Assembly (NCBI GenBank): GCA_021030905.1 | Contig: JAGFMI010000001.1 | Span: 1,426,001 to 1,490,000, forward strand | DNA length: 64,000 nt | Origin: Pyrenula massariospora | Lineage: Eukaryota; Ascomycota; Eurotiomycetes; Pyrenulales; Pyrenulaceae | Direction of reading: 5' to 3' | In this document: positions 11,892 through 23,700 of the stretch, piece after piece | How positions within the stretch are numbered: position 1 is the stretch's first letter | Layout: each line of letters opens with the position of its first letter | Translations under genes and position numbers: made by a program | Notes under the pieces: generated by a model | Database searches by the model: none | What the model was told of the DNA's origin: nothing | The model's input: only the letters and a program-made list of their open reading frames with translations

Positions 11892-12676
11892 TGCTATCCC
11901 TTGAGCTGCTGATCATGCCAAATATTGGAAATAATCAAAGTTTTCCGTGTCCAGTGCAGCCCCTCCCAAAAAGCGACAGCTTGAACACAAGGATTCGAGA
12001 ATTAGAATTACTATTATTTGAAGCGACGAGGAACTGTTGCAGAGCCCTTGCCGTCATTTCCGGCAAGGCCAGATGTTGACTTTAGGAGGAATCGCGAGAG
12101 GGTTTGGTGTTGCTTGTGTGCTTGAGAAAATGCTGGGCCCTTGGATGATCTGCAGGTTCGGAGGAATTTTATTGAGAGCATCGAAAGGTTTCACTGGATA
12201 GGTTTTCACCATAGTGAAGGTCTTCATGCAATCCGTCCTCGGTCATGCATGGAGAGTAAACCGAATATATCTCCGTATCCTTCAGTATATAGGAAGAACT
12301 ACGATCGGAGATTGATGGGAGCAATCGTAGAATAGCGATCCTCTTTCCACCGATGCTTCTTCCATATTTGTGTCGTGTGAGCTGTCAATGTATTGGCGAT
12401 CAGCCCGTATGAGTTTTAGGGTAGCAGAGATTGAAGCTTCACGTACTAACACTGAAAAGGTATCGTATCAGAAGCTGCAGATATATTGTCGGTAGGCGCG
12501 ACTTATTCAAGAAAGCCACGAAGTGTCTCTCCTTCAAAGTCAACCGTGTGTATCCTCAGCCAACTTTAGCTTATAGATGTGGGGTAGTACGTCTCCAACT
12601 TTTGGAAGATTAAGAAATAGATACTTAACAACTGAGAAGTGAGTCGAGGCAATTTTAATGCTATTTGTTCAACACA
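11892..12676. other. Intergenic region between the membrane protein and the amidase gene
   Basis: I see nothing coding. It should include the 3' UTR of the upstream gene and the promoter of the amidase. No repeats were noticed. Confidence 0.5.
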
Positions 12677-14789
12677 ATGAGAGTACCTACCGTGCCTTGG
12701 GAAGCACGAGCGGCAGCAAAACGAGCCAGCACCATAGCCAAAATTCCAGCCAAATGGAGACTGGGTTCTAAGGATCTTGAGCGGGCCGCAAAGCGGCGTG
12801 ATCTAACCGGCGCGTTTATCCAGCAATTTCTAGATGATGAGGAAACATCTATCGTGTCGATAGATAGCGCCGCTATTGTTGATGCTGTCAAGCAAGGAAG
12901 GCTTACGGCTTCTCAAGTAACCGTTGCATTTTGCAAAACCGCTGCGATTGCCCATCAAATTGTGAGTTGCTTAGCTTTTTCCTGATCTTATCAGAAGAAT
13001 CGTGGACATCATGTCTATATGAGAGTATCCCAGGCGCCGTGGTCTGATGACAGGAACCGGTAGAACAATTGTCTCCACGAGATTTTCTTTGAGCAGGCAA
13101 TCCAACGTGCAAAGGAACTCGATGATCACTTCACTCAGAAAGGGGAAACAACAGGACCTCTACACGGCCTTCCGGTCAGTCTAAAGGACCAGTGCCACGT
13201 GAAGGGCAATGACACCACGATGGGCTATGTTGGGTGGATTGGCAGCAACCTAGGTATCAAAGACCCCAGCCAGAGACATGAGGTGGAGAGTCAAATTGTA
13301 TCAGAGCTACTCTCGCTCGGAGCAGTGCTCTATTGCAAGACCAGTCTTCCCCAAACCCTTCTTATCGGCGAGACCAAGAACAACATCATTGGCGAAACTC
13401 TCAATCCTCACAACCGGAACCTCTCGTGTGGTGGCTCTTCCGGAGGCGAAGGAGCCTTACAGGCACTTCGAGGAAGCACTCTAGGCGTAGGGACCGATAT
13501 CGGCGGCTCTGTACGTATACCCGCCGCCTTCAACGGTATATTCTCCATTAAACCTACCCCGGAAAGGGTTTCCTACAAAGAAGTCGCAAATACAAACCCC
13601 GGCCAGAACACCTACCGTTCCGCTGTTGGGTTCCTGGGCACCTCTCTTCAAGGCTTAGAGCTCATCTTTAGATCTATTCTCTCAACTCAGCCTTGGATGC
13701 GTGACCCAGCTGTCGTTCCCTTCCCTTTCCGCCAGGATGTCATGGATGCGTTTTCTTCTCGCGCAAAACCGGACGGGACAGCAAAAGCCTCTGGGCCACC
13801 ACTGAAGCTTGGAATATTGTGGACGGATGGCGTCGTGCGACCTCATCCTCCGATCATGCGTGGTCTTCACATGGTCGTTAATGCTCTTGAACAGGCTGGG
13901 CACAAGGTAGGCATCAGCATCTTCGGCCTTTAACCCCTTTTGAAGCAGTGCATACAAGTTCTCACACTCTCCAGGTGGTAGCTTGGGATCCCCCCTCACA
14001 CGCAACGGCCAAAAACATCCACGTAAGTCGATCATCTCTGCTGCAACATTCTACGCTTGTTTCGCGTGCAGGCTTCAGCTAAATTGAACCTCCCTCAGGT
14101 ATCTTTCCTCAACGCCGACGGAGCCCACGACGTACACAAGCAGCTCGACCTATCAGGCGAGCCCCTAATTCCCGAACTGAGGGAATCTATGGCGTTAAGG
14201 AAGCCGACAGAGCTACTGGAGTATCAAGACTTGACGCTCCAAGGCCTCGAATTCGAAGCCGAGTATTCCGACTACTGGAATAAGACCGCGGACGAAGATG
14301 GTAAGTTAGTACTAGGAACGGATCCGGAGAATATGTCTTCTCACGCTACTTACAGGGCAAATCGTGGACGCTGTCATCATGCCGGTGGCGCCACATGCGG
14401 CGGTGATACCGGGGAAGTACTACCACACAAGTCAGATGTGCTCACCAGCCCGATTGTGTTCCTTCAACTAACTCTCCTGGTAGCCTACACCGAAGCCATC
14501 AACCTCCTAAACTACAGCGTGGTCGTGATCCCCGTAACCAAGGCTGACAAATCCATCGACGTTTTCGACGACTCCTATCAGCCGCTGAACGAAATCGACA
14601 AGAAGAATTGGGACGCTTGTAGGCCTCTTCGTGTTCTAGCTCCAGGCCAGTCCTCTAACCCCCACTCCAGATGATCCTGAGATATACGACGGCGCCCCCG
14701 TCGGCGTGCAGCTGGTGGCGCGCAAGTTTGAAGAGGAGAAGATACTGGCGATTGCGAAGATTGTGTGCGCCTCGCTGGAGCGCGGCTGA
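12677..14789 (+). CDS. Amidase-signature family enzyme (acetamidase-like, 577 aa)
   Basis: Hydrolyses a carboxylic amide to acid plus ammonia; the substrate cannot be read from sequence. Seven exons: 12677..12961, 13064..13906, 13975..14022, 14072..14300, 14356..14430, 14484..14618, 14671..14789. All joins stay in frame. The Ser-cisSer-Lys triad is present: Lys in GLPVSLKDQ, the cis-Ser in CGGSSGGEG, and the nucleophile Ser in GTDIGGSVRIPAAFNG. The C-terminus keeps the family pattern NLLNYSVVVIPVT...YDGAPVGVQLV. Length is as expected for fungal acetamidases (about 540-580). There is no signal peptide, so it is probably cytosolic. The ATG at 12677 is the first methionine in frame. It is convergent with the epoxide hydrolase gene, 443 bp away. 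Confidence 0.9.
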
Positions 14790-15232
14790 AGACTCGGGGG
14801 GTTGGTTGAGATCCGCTCTTGGAGGATGGGCGGGCACGCTTCGAGCTTGGGGTCCTGGCGATGCTCGTGGCTATTTCGAAAATGAATCAGTACCGTCGAC
14901 TCTTTGAAGCCTTTTCACATGGCCCAGGACACACTTAGCATTCCATTTAATGACAAGGGCAGCGCTGACTTGGGATGACCCCACATCGAAGCTCCATATA
15001 AATACCAACTTCATACAGTCTCCACTCACTCGTCGGCCGAATGATTTTCAACGTTTCAATAGCAACTTCTCTGACCGAGAGACAAATGTCAGACCCCATC
15101 TTGCAGGTGTCGTTGAGCTCGTACCTCAAGTCCCTAGCGACGCTTGAAGCTAGTCACCGCGACAACGGAAATAGAAGCTCTCTATACGTTCAGAAAAGAC
15201 TTAAGCATTAGATGTATCTCCCGTAACAGAAA
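14790..15232. other. Short intergenic region between convergent genes
   Basis: 3' flanks of the amidase (plus) and epoxide hydrolase (minus). I see no gene or clear terminator signal. Confidence 0.5.
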
Positions 15233-16612
15233 CTACCTCGATCCGTAACCATCGTACCCCTCCACGATCCCATAACAAGGCCCGCCTCTACCAAACATAC
15301 CCCTTAAGTCCGCCACAATCGCGTCTGGACGTTCCCACGCTGCAAAATGACCTCCGGTCTCCTGCTCACTCTCCCAGACAACCTCTCCCAGCGTCCGTCC
15401 CCACGCTCGCGGTGGAACTGCGATCTCCTTGGGAAAGTACGCCAGGCCGAGCTTCACCTGCGGGATCCACTTTTGCAAGGAGTCAGTAGTCACGGATTCG
15501 TGGTGCGTCCCTTCGTAGTATATCCGCGCGCTCGCCTCTGGGCCGGCTGTGGAGAAGTAGTAGATAGACACCCAAGTGAGGATCTCGTCTGGTGTCCAGG
15601 GATAGGCGTCGGTCCAGAGGTGGAGTTTCTCGTAGATCCAAGAGAGGAGGGCGACAGGGCTGTCGGCTAGGCCGAAACCGATGGTCTGCGGTTTGGTGCT
15701 TTGCAGGAGATTGTACCCGTAGCCACTGTCCATGAACCAGGCGGAACGGCGGAGGCCGTCACGTTCTTGAGCGCTGTATGGTGTGAGGAGGTGACGCAGG
15801 TATGTGGTTGGATTTTGAGCGAATTTTGGAGGCTTGGCGAGCACGAGGTTGAGGTGCGATGCTTTGCAATGTTCTGGGTATAGGAGGCCGATCGCACGCG
15901 TGACCGAGTATCCCCAGTCACCGGCTTGTGTGACTGATGGGACAAGTTTAGCATGATGATTACTGTGTATATTCTAGGGGCCGAAGTTTACCGTATTTCG
16001 CATATCCGAGCTTGAGCATCAGTTTGTTGCAGATTTCAGCGTACTGGGGGAGGCAGAATCCCTGCTCCGACACCCCATCCGAGAATCCAAAATTGGGTAG
16101 AGACGGGGCAACAACATGAAAGGCCGGCGAGTCACTCGTTCCCTTCAACAATGGAAGCAATTTTTTGACTTCGATGAAAGAGCCGGGCCCTGTCCCTGTC
16201 AGAAGCGTGGTCTAGGAAAGTAGGAGTAGGTGGACACCTACAGCCATGAGAAAATAAAAGAGGAATGGCTTTCTCATCGTCGGATCTTTGATGTACAACT
16301 GGCAAATCATTGTCAACGCATGCAACCAATTGTCGAAAGTATTTGCATACAGTGAATGCCAATGTCCCCAAATTTTTCTACATTAATACTTGTCTTGAAC
16401 TGAGGCAATTCGTTTAGCGATGATTCTGCTTTCCGCCAATCGAATCCTGTCCTCCAATATTGAGCAAGCTTTTGAATTTCAGGGACAGGAGTTCCTAGCT
16501 CCCAGTTGTCTAGACTCTCTAATTGGCTTGGAAAGGTCGAATCTGATAGACGCTGGGACAATGCCTTAAGGCGAGCATCGGGAACAGAGATCTTGAACGG
16601 TTCGATAGACAT
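15233..16612 (-). CDS. Epoxide hydrolase, microsomal (EHN) type (407 aa)
   Basis: An alpha/beta-hydrolase that opens epoxides to diols. Four exons: 16612..16351, 16298..16242, 16195..15992, 15933..15233. Residues 1-110 or so form the EHN lid domain, beginning [15 protein letters not shown]. The oxyanion-hole motif HGW follows, interrupted by an intron inside the Trp codon. The nucleophile Asp is in QAGDWGY, rebuilt across the third intron, and the catalytic His is in [11 protein letters not shown] near the C-terminus. Tyrosines in [17 protein letters not shown] fit the cap region. Unlike mammalian microsomal EH there is no N-terminal anchor, so it is probably soluble. Such enzymes detoxify plant or xenobiotic epoxides or act in secondary metabolism; nothing here identifies the substrate. 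Confidence 0.9.
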
Positions 16613-17512
16613 TTTGAGATTATGATATAGACGTTACAAAGGTGCCTACAGATGCGAGATATGAGAAGTCATTCACGTTCTTATATCCATCAGTATAGCC
16701 CCTATTGCTTCCAAGCTGACAAACCATCTACGGCGTCGAGGTGATCGGCTGGGAGATCCTGTCACGCCGTGAATGAACACGGGACTATTTCTTGTGCCCG
16801 AGACCATTGTGACTCTTAGGATCACCATGTCCAACGTGAATGAAATCTAGCCTACGTTCACCTTTAACAAACTTGTCTTGAAAACAAGCTCAAATATTAC
16901 AAAGCAGAGGCCGCAAACCTTGGTCAATGCCGTCACTTCTGGACTTTTTTCTTCGTGGCTTTCGGTGGCACGGCGGTGGATGGCCCGTGGCGGTCTTGGC
17001 AACATCCAGTTTTCATCGGGTGATATTCATTTCACAGGCTCTTTTAATGAGCCTCATGCAACAAATTCATGACTCGACAATCATGTCCCGGTTTTGTTCA
17101 GTCCTGGAAAACGCTCAAATTCGGCAATCCATTTGCTGACTTCGCTCAATTTTAAGCCGAAAGGCGTGAACCCTGGTCACGGTTATCACTTTTCTACATG
17201 AAACACCAAACAAGGACAAGTGGATCATCTCCCTCACCGTTCATTGGGGCTGAAAATGAAGTCGCCCCGGAGAAACAAGCATGTTCGCAATAATGGCATC
17301 AATTGTATAGATTGAGATGATTTCAAAATCCACAGCCCCCTCTTCTGATGAGGAGAGGGCTGAACGATAAGTACGGTGACCATTCTCTCCATCATTTCTT
17401 TCTCTACCAACTCTACGAGCCTTCTTTTCTTGTATAAAGATTTTTATGCATCGTTTGCCGTCACTCATTCAAATTTGGTGTTTTCTGCTTCAGCGGCCTT
17501 GACGTTGCGGCT
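16613..17512. other. Divergent promoter region between epoxide hydrolase and GH28 genes
   Basis: 900 bp between divergent genes. I see no supported coding sequence. It should hold both promoters. Confidence 0.5.
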
Positions 17513-18949
17513 ATGTATTACAAAAACTTGCTTGTGAATGCCATTCCCCTGTTCCTTCTTCCCTTTGCCAATGCACAACTTTCAGGCTCCGTAGGACCGA
17601 CAACCACGTTTGACGCAAAGAAGGCGGTCAAGGTTTGCGATGTTACAAGCTATGGAGGAGTAGCCGACGGCAAAACGGACGTGGGCCCAGCCATTCTCAA
17701 AGCTTTCAATGACTGCAAATCTGGCGGCGTTGTGAATATTCCAAACGGCAATTTTGCCATGTCTACTTGGCAGACGCTATCAGGAGGAAAGGCTTTCGCC
17801 ATCAACCTCGATGGTGTTATCGTTCGAACCGGAACGGCAGGCGGGCACATGATAATCGTTCAAAAGGCTCAAGACTTTGAAATGCGCAGCACTAGTGGGA
17901 AAGGGGCCATGCAGGGTTATGGCTATCAGTTTCACCAGCAGGATCAGTATGGTCCTCGTCTTGTTCGCCTAGCCAGTGTGACCGACTTCTCTTTCCATGA
18001 TATTGCATTAGTCGACAGCCCAGCCTTCCATCTAGTAATGGACACGGTGGCAAATGGTGAGGTCTACAACTGCGTTATCAAGGGAGGAAATGAAGGTGGT
18101 TTGGACGGAATCGACGTCTGGGGTAGTAACGTGCATATTCACGACGTCGAGGTAACGAATAAGGACGAATGTGTCACGGTCAAGAATCCATCCAGCAACA
18201 TGCTGATCGAGAATATATATTGCAATTGGTCGGGAGGATGTGCAATGGGCTCCTTGGCGGCCGACACCGGTATGTATTTGAGCTATCTTGCGAATACAGC
18301 GCTGACAGGATGTCGAACAGCCATTAACAACATTGTCTACAGCAATGTCTATACATCCAAATCCAACCAAATGTACATGTTTAAATCCAACGGCGGATCC
18401 GGAACAGTCACTGATGTGACACTGCAAAACTTCATCGGCCATGGCAATGCGTACAGCTTCTATATTCAAGGGTACTGGTCTTCTCAGGATACCGCCGCTG
18501 GCAACGGCGTTTTGTACACCAATGTTACTGCCAATAACTGGAAAGGGACTTGCGCAAACGGGGTCCAGCGCGGACCGATAGAAGCCATCTGCCCCGATGG
18601 TGCCCCTTGCACTGACATCAATATCTCCGACTTTGCAATGTGGACTGACTCAGGCAGCTCACTTGTGAACAAGTGTCGGAGTGCCTGGGGTGTTGGCGGC
18701 TGCTTAGCAAGTGGTACTGCGGAGACCGCGTATTCAACATCAACTAGTACCGTTGCTGCTGCCCCGTAAGTGGTGTGAGCTACTTGGTTTGAATGCTGCT
18801 GACCTTGACTCAGATCTGGATATTCTGCTCCAACCATGCCCAGTGACCTGGTCAATGGTCTCGGGATAACCGCCAGCATCGACATTCCAGCCCTGCCTAC
18901 GAGCTATTTCCCGGGTGTAGCACCTCTTTCAGCAGTTGCGGGATCATAG
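17513..18949 (+). CDS. Secreted GH28 rhamnogalacturonase, RhgA-like (445 aa)
   Basis: Predicted endo-rhamnogalacturonan hydrolase cleaving the alternating rhamnose/galacturonate backbone of pectin. Three exons: 17513..18269, 18321..18765, 18814..18949. Residues 1-21 are a signal peptide (hydrophobic IPLFLLPFANA). The parallel beta-helix body has the rhamnogalacturonase-type active-site region GLDGIDVWGSN...TNKDECVTVK, with D-E rather than the polygalacturonase D-D. GCAMGSL and NQMYMFKSNGGSGTV follow. The C-terminus (STSTSTVAAAPSGYSA...) matches the RhgA tail. The first intron (18270..18320) is 51 bp with no stop codon, so unspliced mRNA would add 17 residues inside a conserved segment. It is probably pectin-induced; I did not identify a regulatory site. 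Confidence 0.92.
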
Positions 18950-20792
18950 ACTATTCTCAAAACAGACATACCTGCGAGAATATTGTTTCGAGATCTCAAA
19001 ACTCTATCTATGGGACCTTCATTGGCACGGCGGCCGCCTAGTTCGGCCCTTTCACTCCGTCAAGGGCTGTAAAGATAACGTTCAAGCCAGACAAAGCCTA
19101 AAAACCACAGACATTTTGTGGGTGATCCTGTAACGCGTCTTTACTGGCAAGCTTGTTATGAGGATAAGCACGCTGCAGCGCGTATGCGCTGTGCAAATTG
19201 GAGACGAAGTGCTCGTAGTCTTCTCTATAGGGGTTTCGAAGAGAGTTCTGCGCCGCAGCCAAACTTTATGATCGTTTCGTGCCTACCTTTGCGAGAGCCA
19301 GTCGAAATGGAGACCCCTTTAGCTCCAGGAAACCTTAGACCATGGTTCCAGGAGAATTTAGTCAGATGCCGATTGCGTACCCGACAGCTCCTACGCAATG
19401 AGATGCAGATGTCCGACAGCCATTCATGAAAGCCTCTTTGTGTTTTGCGTGTTTTTCCATGTCCAGCCCCATACTCGAGCCACGGAAATAGGGACCTTTC
19501 ACGCTGCACCGTTGTTTGCAAGTCTCCCAAGAGACTGGATGGGGAGATTGAGTAACCCTCTCGGCGCAATATCATCCTCTTTGAGAATCGTATCTTTCCT
19601 CGGCGAGCTCTGGTCCTGCATTAGCCTTTCGGGGAGATGTACCTGCACGGTGTCCACGCCACCCTTCCTTTGTAATGCGGCACATCGAAGGGCACAGACA
19701 CCAACCTGTAGGCTAGGTGGGGCGAGGTGATCTGGGGAAGGCTGAGGCTAGGCTCTATCAAGAGACGTGAAACCGAGGCTTCCCGTGCGCCCAGGCACGC
19801 CAGGAACAAGTCGACCACACGTAGCACCGTGGTTGTCGCTCCACGTGTCAGGGGGCAGAATGATCAGGTCGCCTTCCATGCCCGAGCTGACCGTCGCGAT
19901 CTTGATGTCTTGGAAACATTATGCCGAAGTCGTTTTGAATGTCGTGGCATCGCGGCAATGGCATTGTTCGCATGGACTGGTGGGTTCAGCGCGGCCGTGA
20001 CGGCCGGTTTGCATGGAATCTTTTTCCAAATAGTCAGATAGCATGATAGTGTGGACGCGTCTCTAAGCGACCGTTCAAGTGATGGGACAGTAGAACCAAC
20101 AAAGAGACCTTCCTGATCGAAAACTCTCAGGGACTAATGTAGAGGTCTTCATTGGTGTTGGGTCGGTTGAGTGGTGTGTACAGGTTCCTGGCTAAGCCGT
20201 TAAATCTGAATCAACGTGGTTAAGCTTAGTGGGAAGTCGAAGCCGAGAGCCGACTCACCAATCCTGGCGTCGACCTGCCCCTGACTCCGCACCTGGAAAC
20301 TTGAGCTGTCGGAGGCCATCCGCTCCAAAATCCGTACTCCCACACCCACACCTTCACCCATACCCACCGCAAATTCTATCTTCCCACCGTTAGTGTTCCT
20401 GCACACAGAAGCTGGCAGCGCTCGACAGCATGCCGCATCGACCGCTGATAGGTCAATTAGTTGATCATCATCCCACCTTCACCGACTGTACCTTTGCATG
20501 TCCCCTACAGAAAAAGGGGATCTTTCTCTAAATTTCCGCATCTCCCCTGCCATTCCTCTTGGACGCGACGTGTACATTGACCGCATTACCTTTAGGCACG
20601 CCGCGTCGGGACAGATGAAGCTGCTCCTTTCACTGAGGCTCCAGGCATCTTGGCTGCCGCGCGTAACAGCTTCTCAGCATATACCCACCGTCAAAGTCAA
20701 TTTCCGTGCTTGCGGGCAGCAGCCTTAAATTTTCAGAAAAAAGAACTTCTGTTGCGATAGCGGCACTTCACCCCTACCGATCAGGAAATCGG
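18950..20792. other. Intergenic region of about 1.8 kb
   Basis: No convincing gene on either strand. Short frames at 19.1-20.0 kb have no family resemblance and overlap one another. The right part should be promoter and 5' UTR of the long Sec7 gene. Confidence 0.5.
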
Positions 20793-23700
20793 ATGGCGTC
20801 CCAAGGCAGCCGCGTCTCATCCACACCTCCCAACAATTCTCCAAGGGTAACGGCAGCTAAATCGGCCCCCTTTAGTACACCCTCTCCACCGCGCACTCCT
20901 CCTTCTCAAGCATCAAGACGAGCTGGCTCTAGGCCTGCGGAAAATGCTGTGAAAGCCCGACCTCCCCGCGAGACATTCCTCGATGACATTACTCCTACAG
21001 ATGCTGCAAGGGATGCCGCCACCGGAGAAGGGGATCCCCATGACTTGTCTCTCTCCCCGAGACACGTCGCGCGCGCGTCCATGTTCGATAATATGGTCTT
21101 GTCCCTTGACCAATTCTCAAATTTGGGCAATACAGCGCCTCTGAAAGCGCCGTTGTTCTCACCAGAACCAAGCGCACCAGATCCCCCAAGCTTGCGAAAC
21201 GCTGCTCTAAAATTCGCACGTCAACGTGGTCATACACTTTCTTCATCGGTTTCCTCCGACACTTCATCGCATACCGAGGATCATCCAAGGATAGGGGTAT
21301 CCGGGAGGACGGCTGGCAGGTGGAGAAATAACAGCACTTCAAATTACCACACTGACCTGAAGCGCATACCAAGCGATAAGGACGAATCTGACCCTCCCAC
21401 GAGAACAAAGATATCTGATGCCCAGAGAGCCATGCCTCGCGGCGAGCGCATGCATAATTTCAGGAGCCACCGAAGCAGAAAGAGCAGTAAGGGAAGTAAG
21501 AGCAGCGGCTCTTCAAGTCTCGACTTGACTCAAATGATTGCTGGATCACGGATCGAGAAATCAGACCATCGGCGCTCTCAAAGCTTTGACCTTGGGCAAA
21601 GGAATTATTATTACCATGGGCTGGAGAACAACGTCACGAAAGATGGCAACGCTGACACAATTGAATTTGATGCAGCACCTACACCGGTTATACACGGAGG
21701 TCCAAGCCGTGGGGGTGCCTCTCTCCGCCCGCCTCCTTCGCCTGGACCAGAGTTTGGACAACCTTCACTGTCTCGCAGGAATAGCACGACGTCGTCTAAG
21801 AGTCGTCATACACGAAAGACTGGTACAGAAACGTTGGGCACTTCCATTATTAAAGGTCGTGAGGATCGTGCCGGTCCTAGGAGTCCGCTGAACCGGACCT
21901 TTGCTAATGTCGATACCGTTTCCCCTGGTCCGTCCTCTTTACAAGCACCTGCGGATCGTACACCAGCTTCACAACCCCGACCTGGCTTTTTCAGACGGGT
22001 CTTTGGCTCTTCGAGAAGCGTGAATCCCAGTACAGAGAGCCTTGCCACTCAAACGGCCATCGGAAGCCGGTCCGCTTCTCAAGTGAGCGAGCATCTCCTA
22101 AATTCCCCAAACAGTCGCCCGATGTCCCCTAGCAAGCTCCAGAAACCACCACAAAGAGAAGGCTCGGCTCCTAGTTCGGCAGGAAAGGATGCTCCACATA
22201 CTCTCACTAAGAAACCATCCTCGTTTTTCCGTCGGAGAAAGAAATCACTTACGGAAGCTATGCCTGTGCCTGAAATATTACAATTACATCCAGCTGCTCT
22301 TCAGCCATACAACAAAGAAAGCGCGAAGGTACCCCAACCAAGCCCTGTAAGTAGTTTGAGACTGGTCATGGATCCATACTTGGCTACACCCTCAACTGCT
22401 GGTATTCCGGACGCTTCGAAGGTTCTGCATTCACCTACAGATCAGCTTCTAATACAGACAACGTCTTCTGACCCTGGACCTTCTGTTGAAGCTGAACAAG
22501 ATCCTCGCCGGAAACCTCCAGTCCCGGTTCCCCGCGATATGGCTCGCATGCTTCATCCTTCCTCTTCAAGTTTAGCTATCCCAGGCTCGAACCGGAATTA
22601 TGATACTTTCCTAGCTGATAGCTCTGGAAATGAAGATGCCAGTGTCGTGTCAAGGAGGTCATCTCAAAGCCGCCAACACGCCGCAGCTGTCGAACGTACC
22701 GAGCCGAAATCTGTCCAATCGATAACCAGTCCTCTCAATTCTCCCGGCTCGCAGTATGTGCTCGTGTCTGAGAAAAATGGACCGGAGTCACAAAGCACTC
22801 AAGAACGGGTATGGCTTGACGGCAATTCCTCAGCGGAGATGTTCAAAGATGAAGGAAAAGCTTCTCCTCGCCAATCCCGGCATGAATCTCCAAAGGCATC
22901 TACTTCGGATTTGAGCAGTTATGCTTCGGCAAGCAGCATGCCTCAAGTGGCCCAAGCTTCAGACAATGAGACGCATGAACCGCAATCTCCTTCGGCTGGA
23001 AAAGCACGTGATGCTGACGATCTTGGCATGCGTCCCAATGAACCTAAAACCTGGGAAGTGGCTGGGAAAATTTTCAATCATAGCGAGAAAATGCTCGATT
23101 ATCAGCGGACAGCGGCTTGGCTTGGAGAGTCAGGGCCGGAGAAAGAGCAGCTACGGAAGGCGTATATGCAGTTGTATGATTGGTCGGACATGAACGTGTT
23201 AAACGCTCTACGCTCATTGTGCTCTCGGATGACGTTGAAAGGTGAGACTCAGCAGGTTGACCGTATGCTGGATGCGTTCTCAAGACGCTGGTGTGAATGT
23301 AACTCCAATCACGGTTTCAAATCTAGCGACGTCGTGCACACCATCTGTTACTCAATTTTGCTGCTCAACACCGATCTGCATCTCGCGGATATCGAGCAGA
23401 AGATGACTCGGATTCAATTCATTCGCAACACTTTGCCAACCATAAGACGTGTTGCGACTGATTCGGCACCCGATGCGTTTGAGACGGCCAGAGCTGGCAC
23501 GTGGCCTGGGCCCAATGCCGATACTCCCGAACCAACGTCCGCGAGCGGACGCGCATCAACTTTGCCATGGGATTCGAAGGAAGCTCGCCCTTCCATAGAC
23601 GCAGAGTATACGCCAAGACCGACTGGACGACCAACCGAGAGACTGAACCGGGAAGACTCTGCTGACAACGACCTCGTTAAAGGTCCCCTGGTATCGGCGC

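Noticed and set aside
17513-18769. GH28 gene as one uninterrupted 418-codon frame
   Set aside because: The family alignment shows that 17 internal residues are an intron and that the true C-terminus needs a second intron and a third exon.
19118-20041. Several short frames on both strands between the GH28 and Sec7 genes
   Set aside because: They overlap one another and lack recognisable motifs, splice-consistent extensions or signal peptides.
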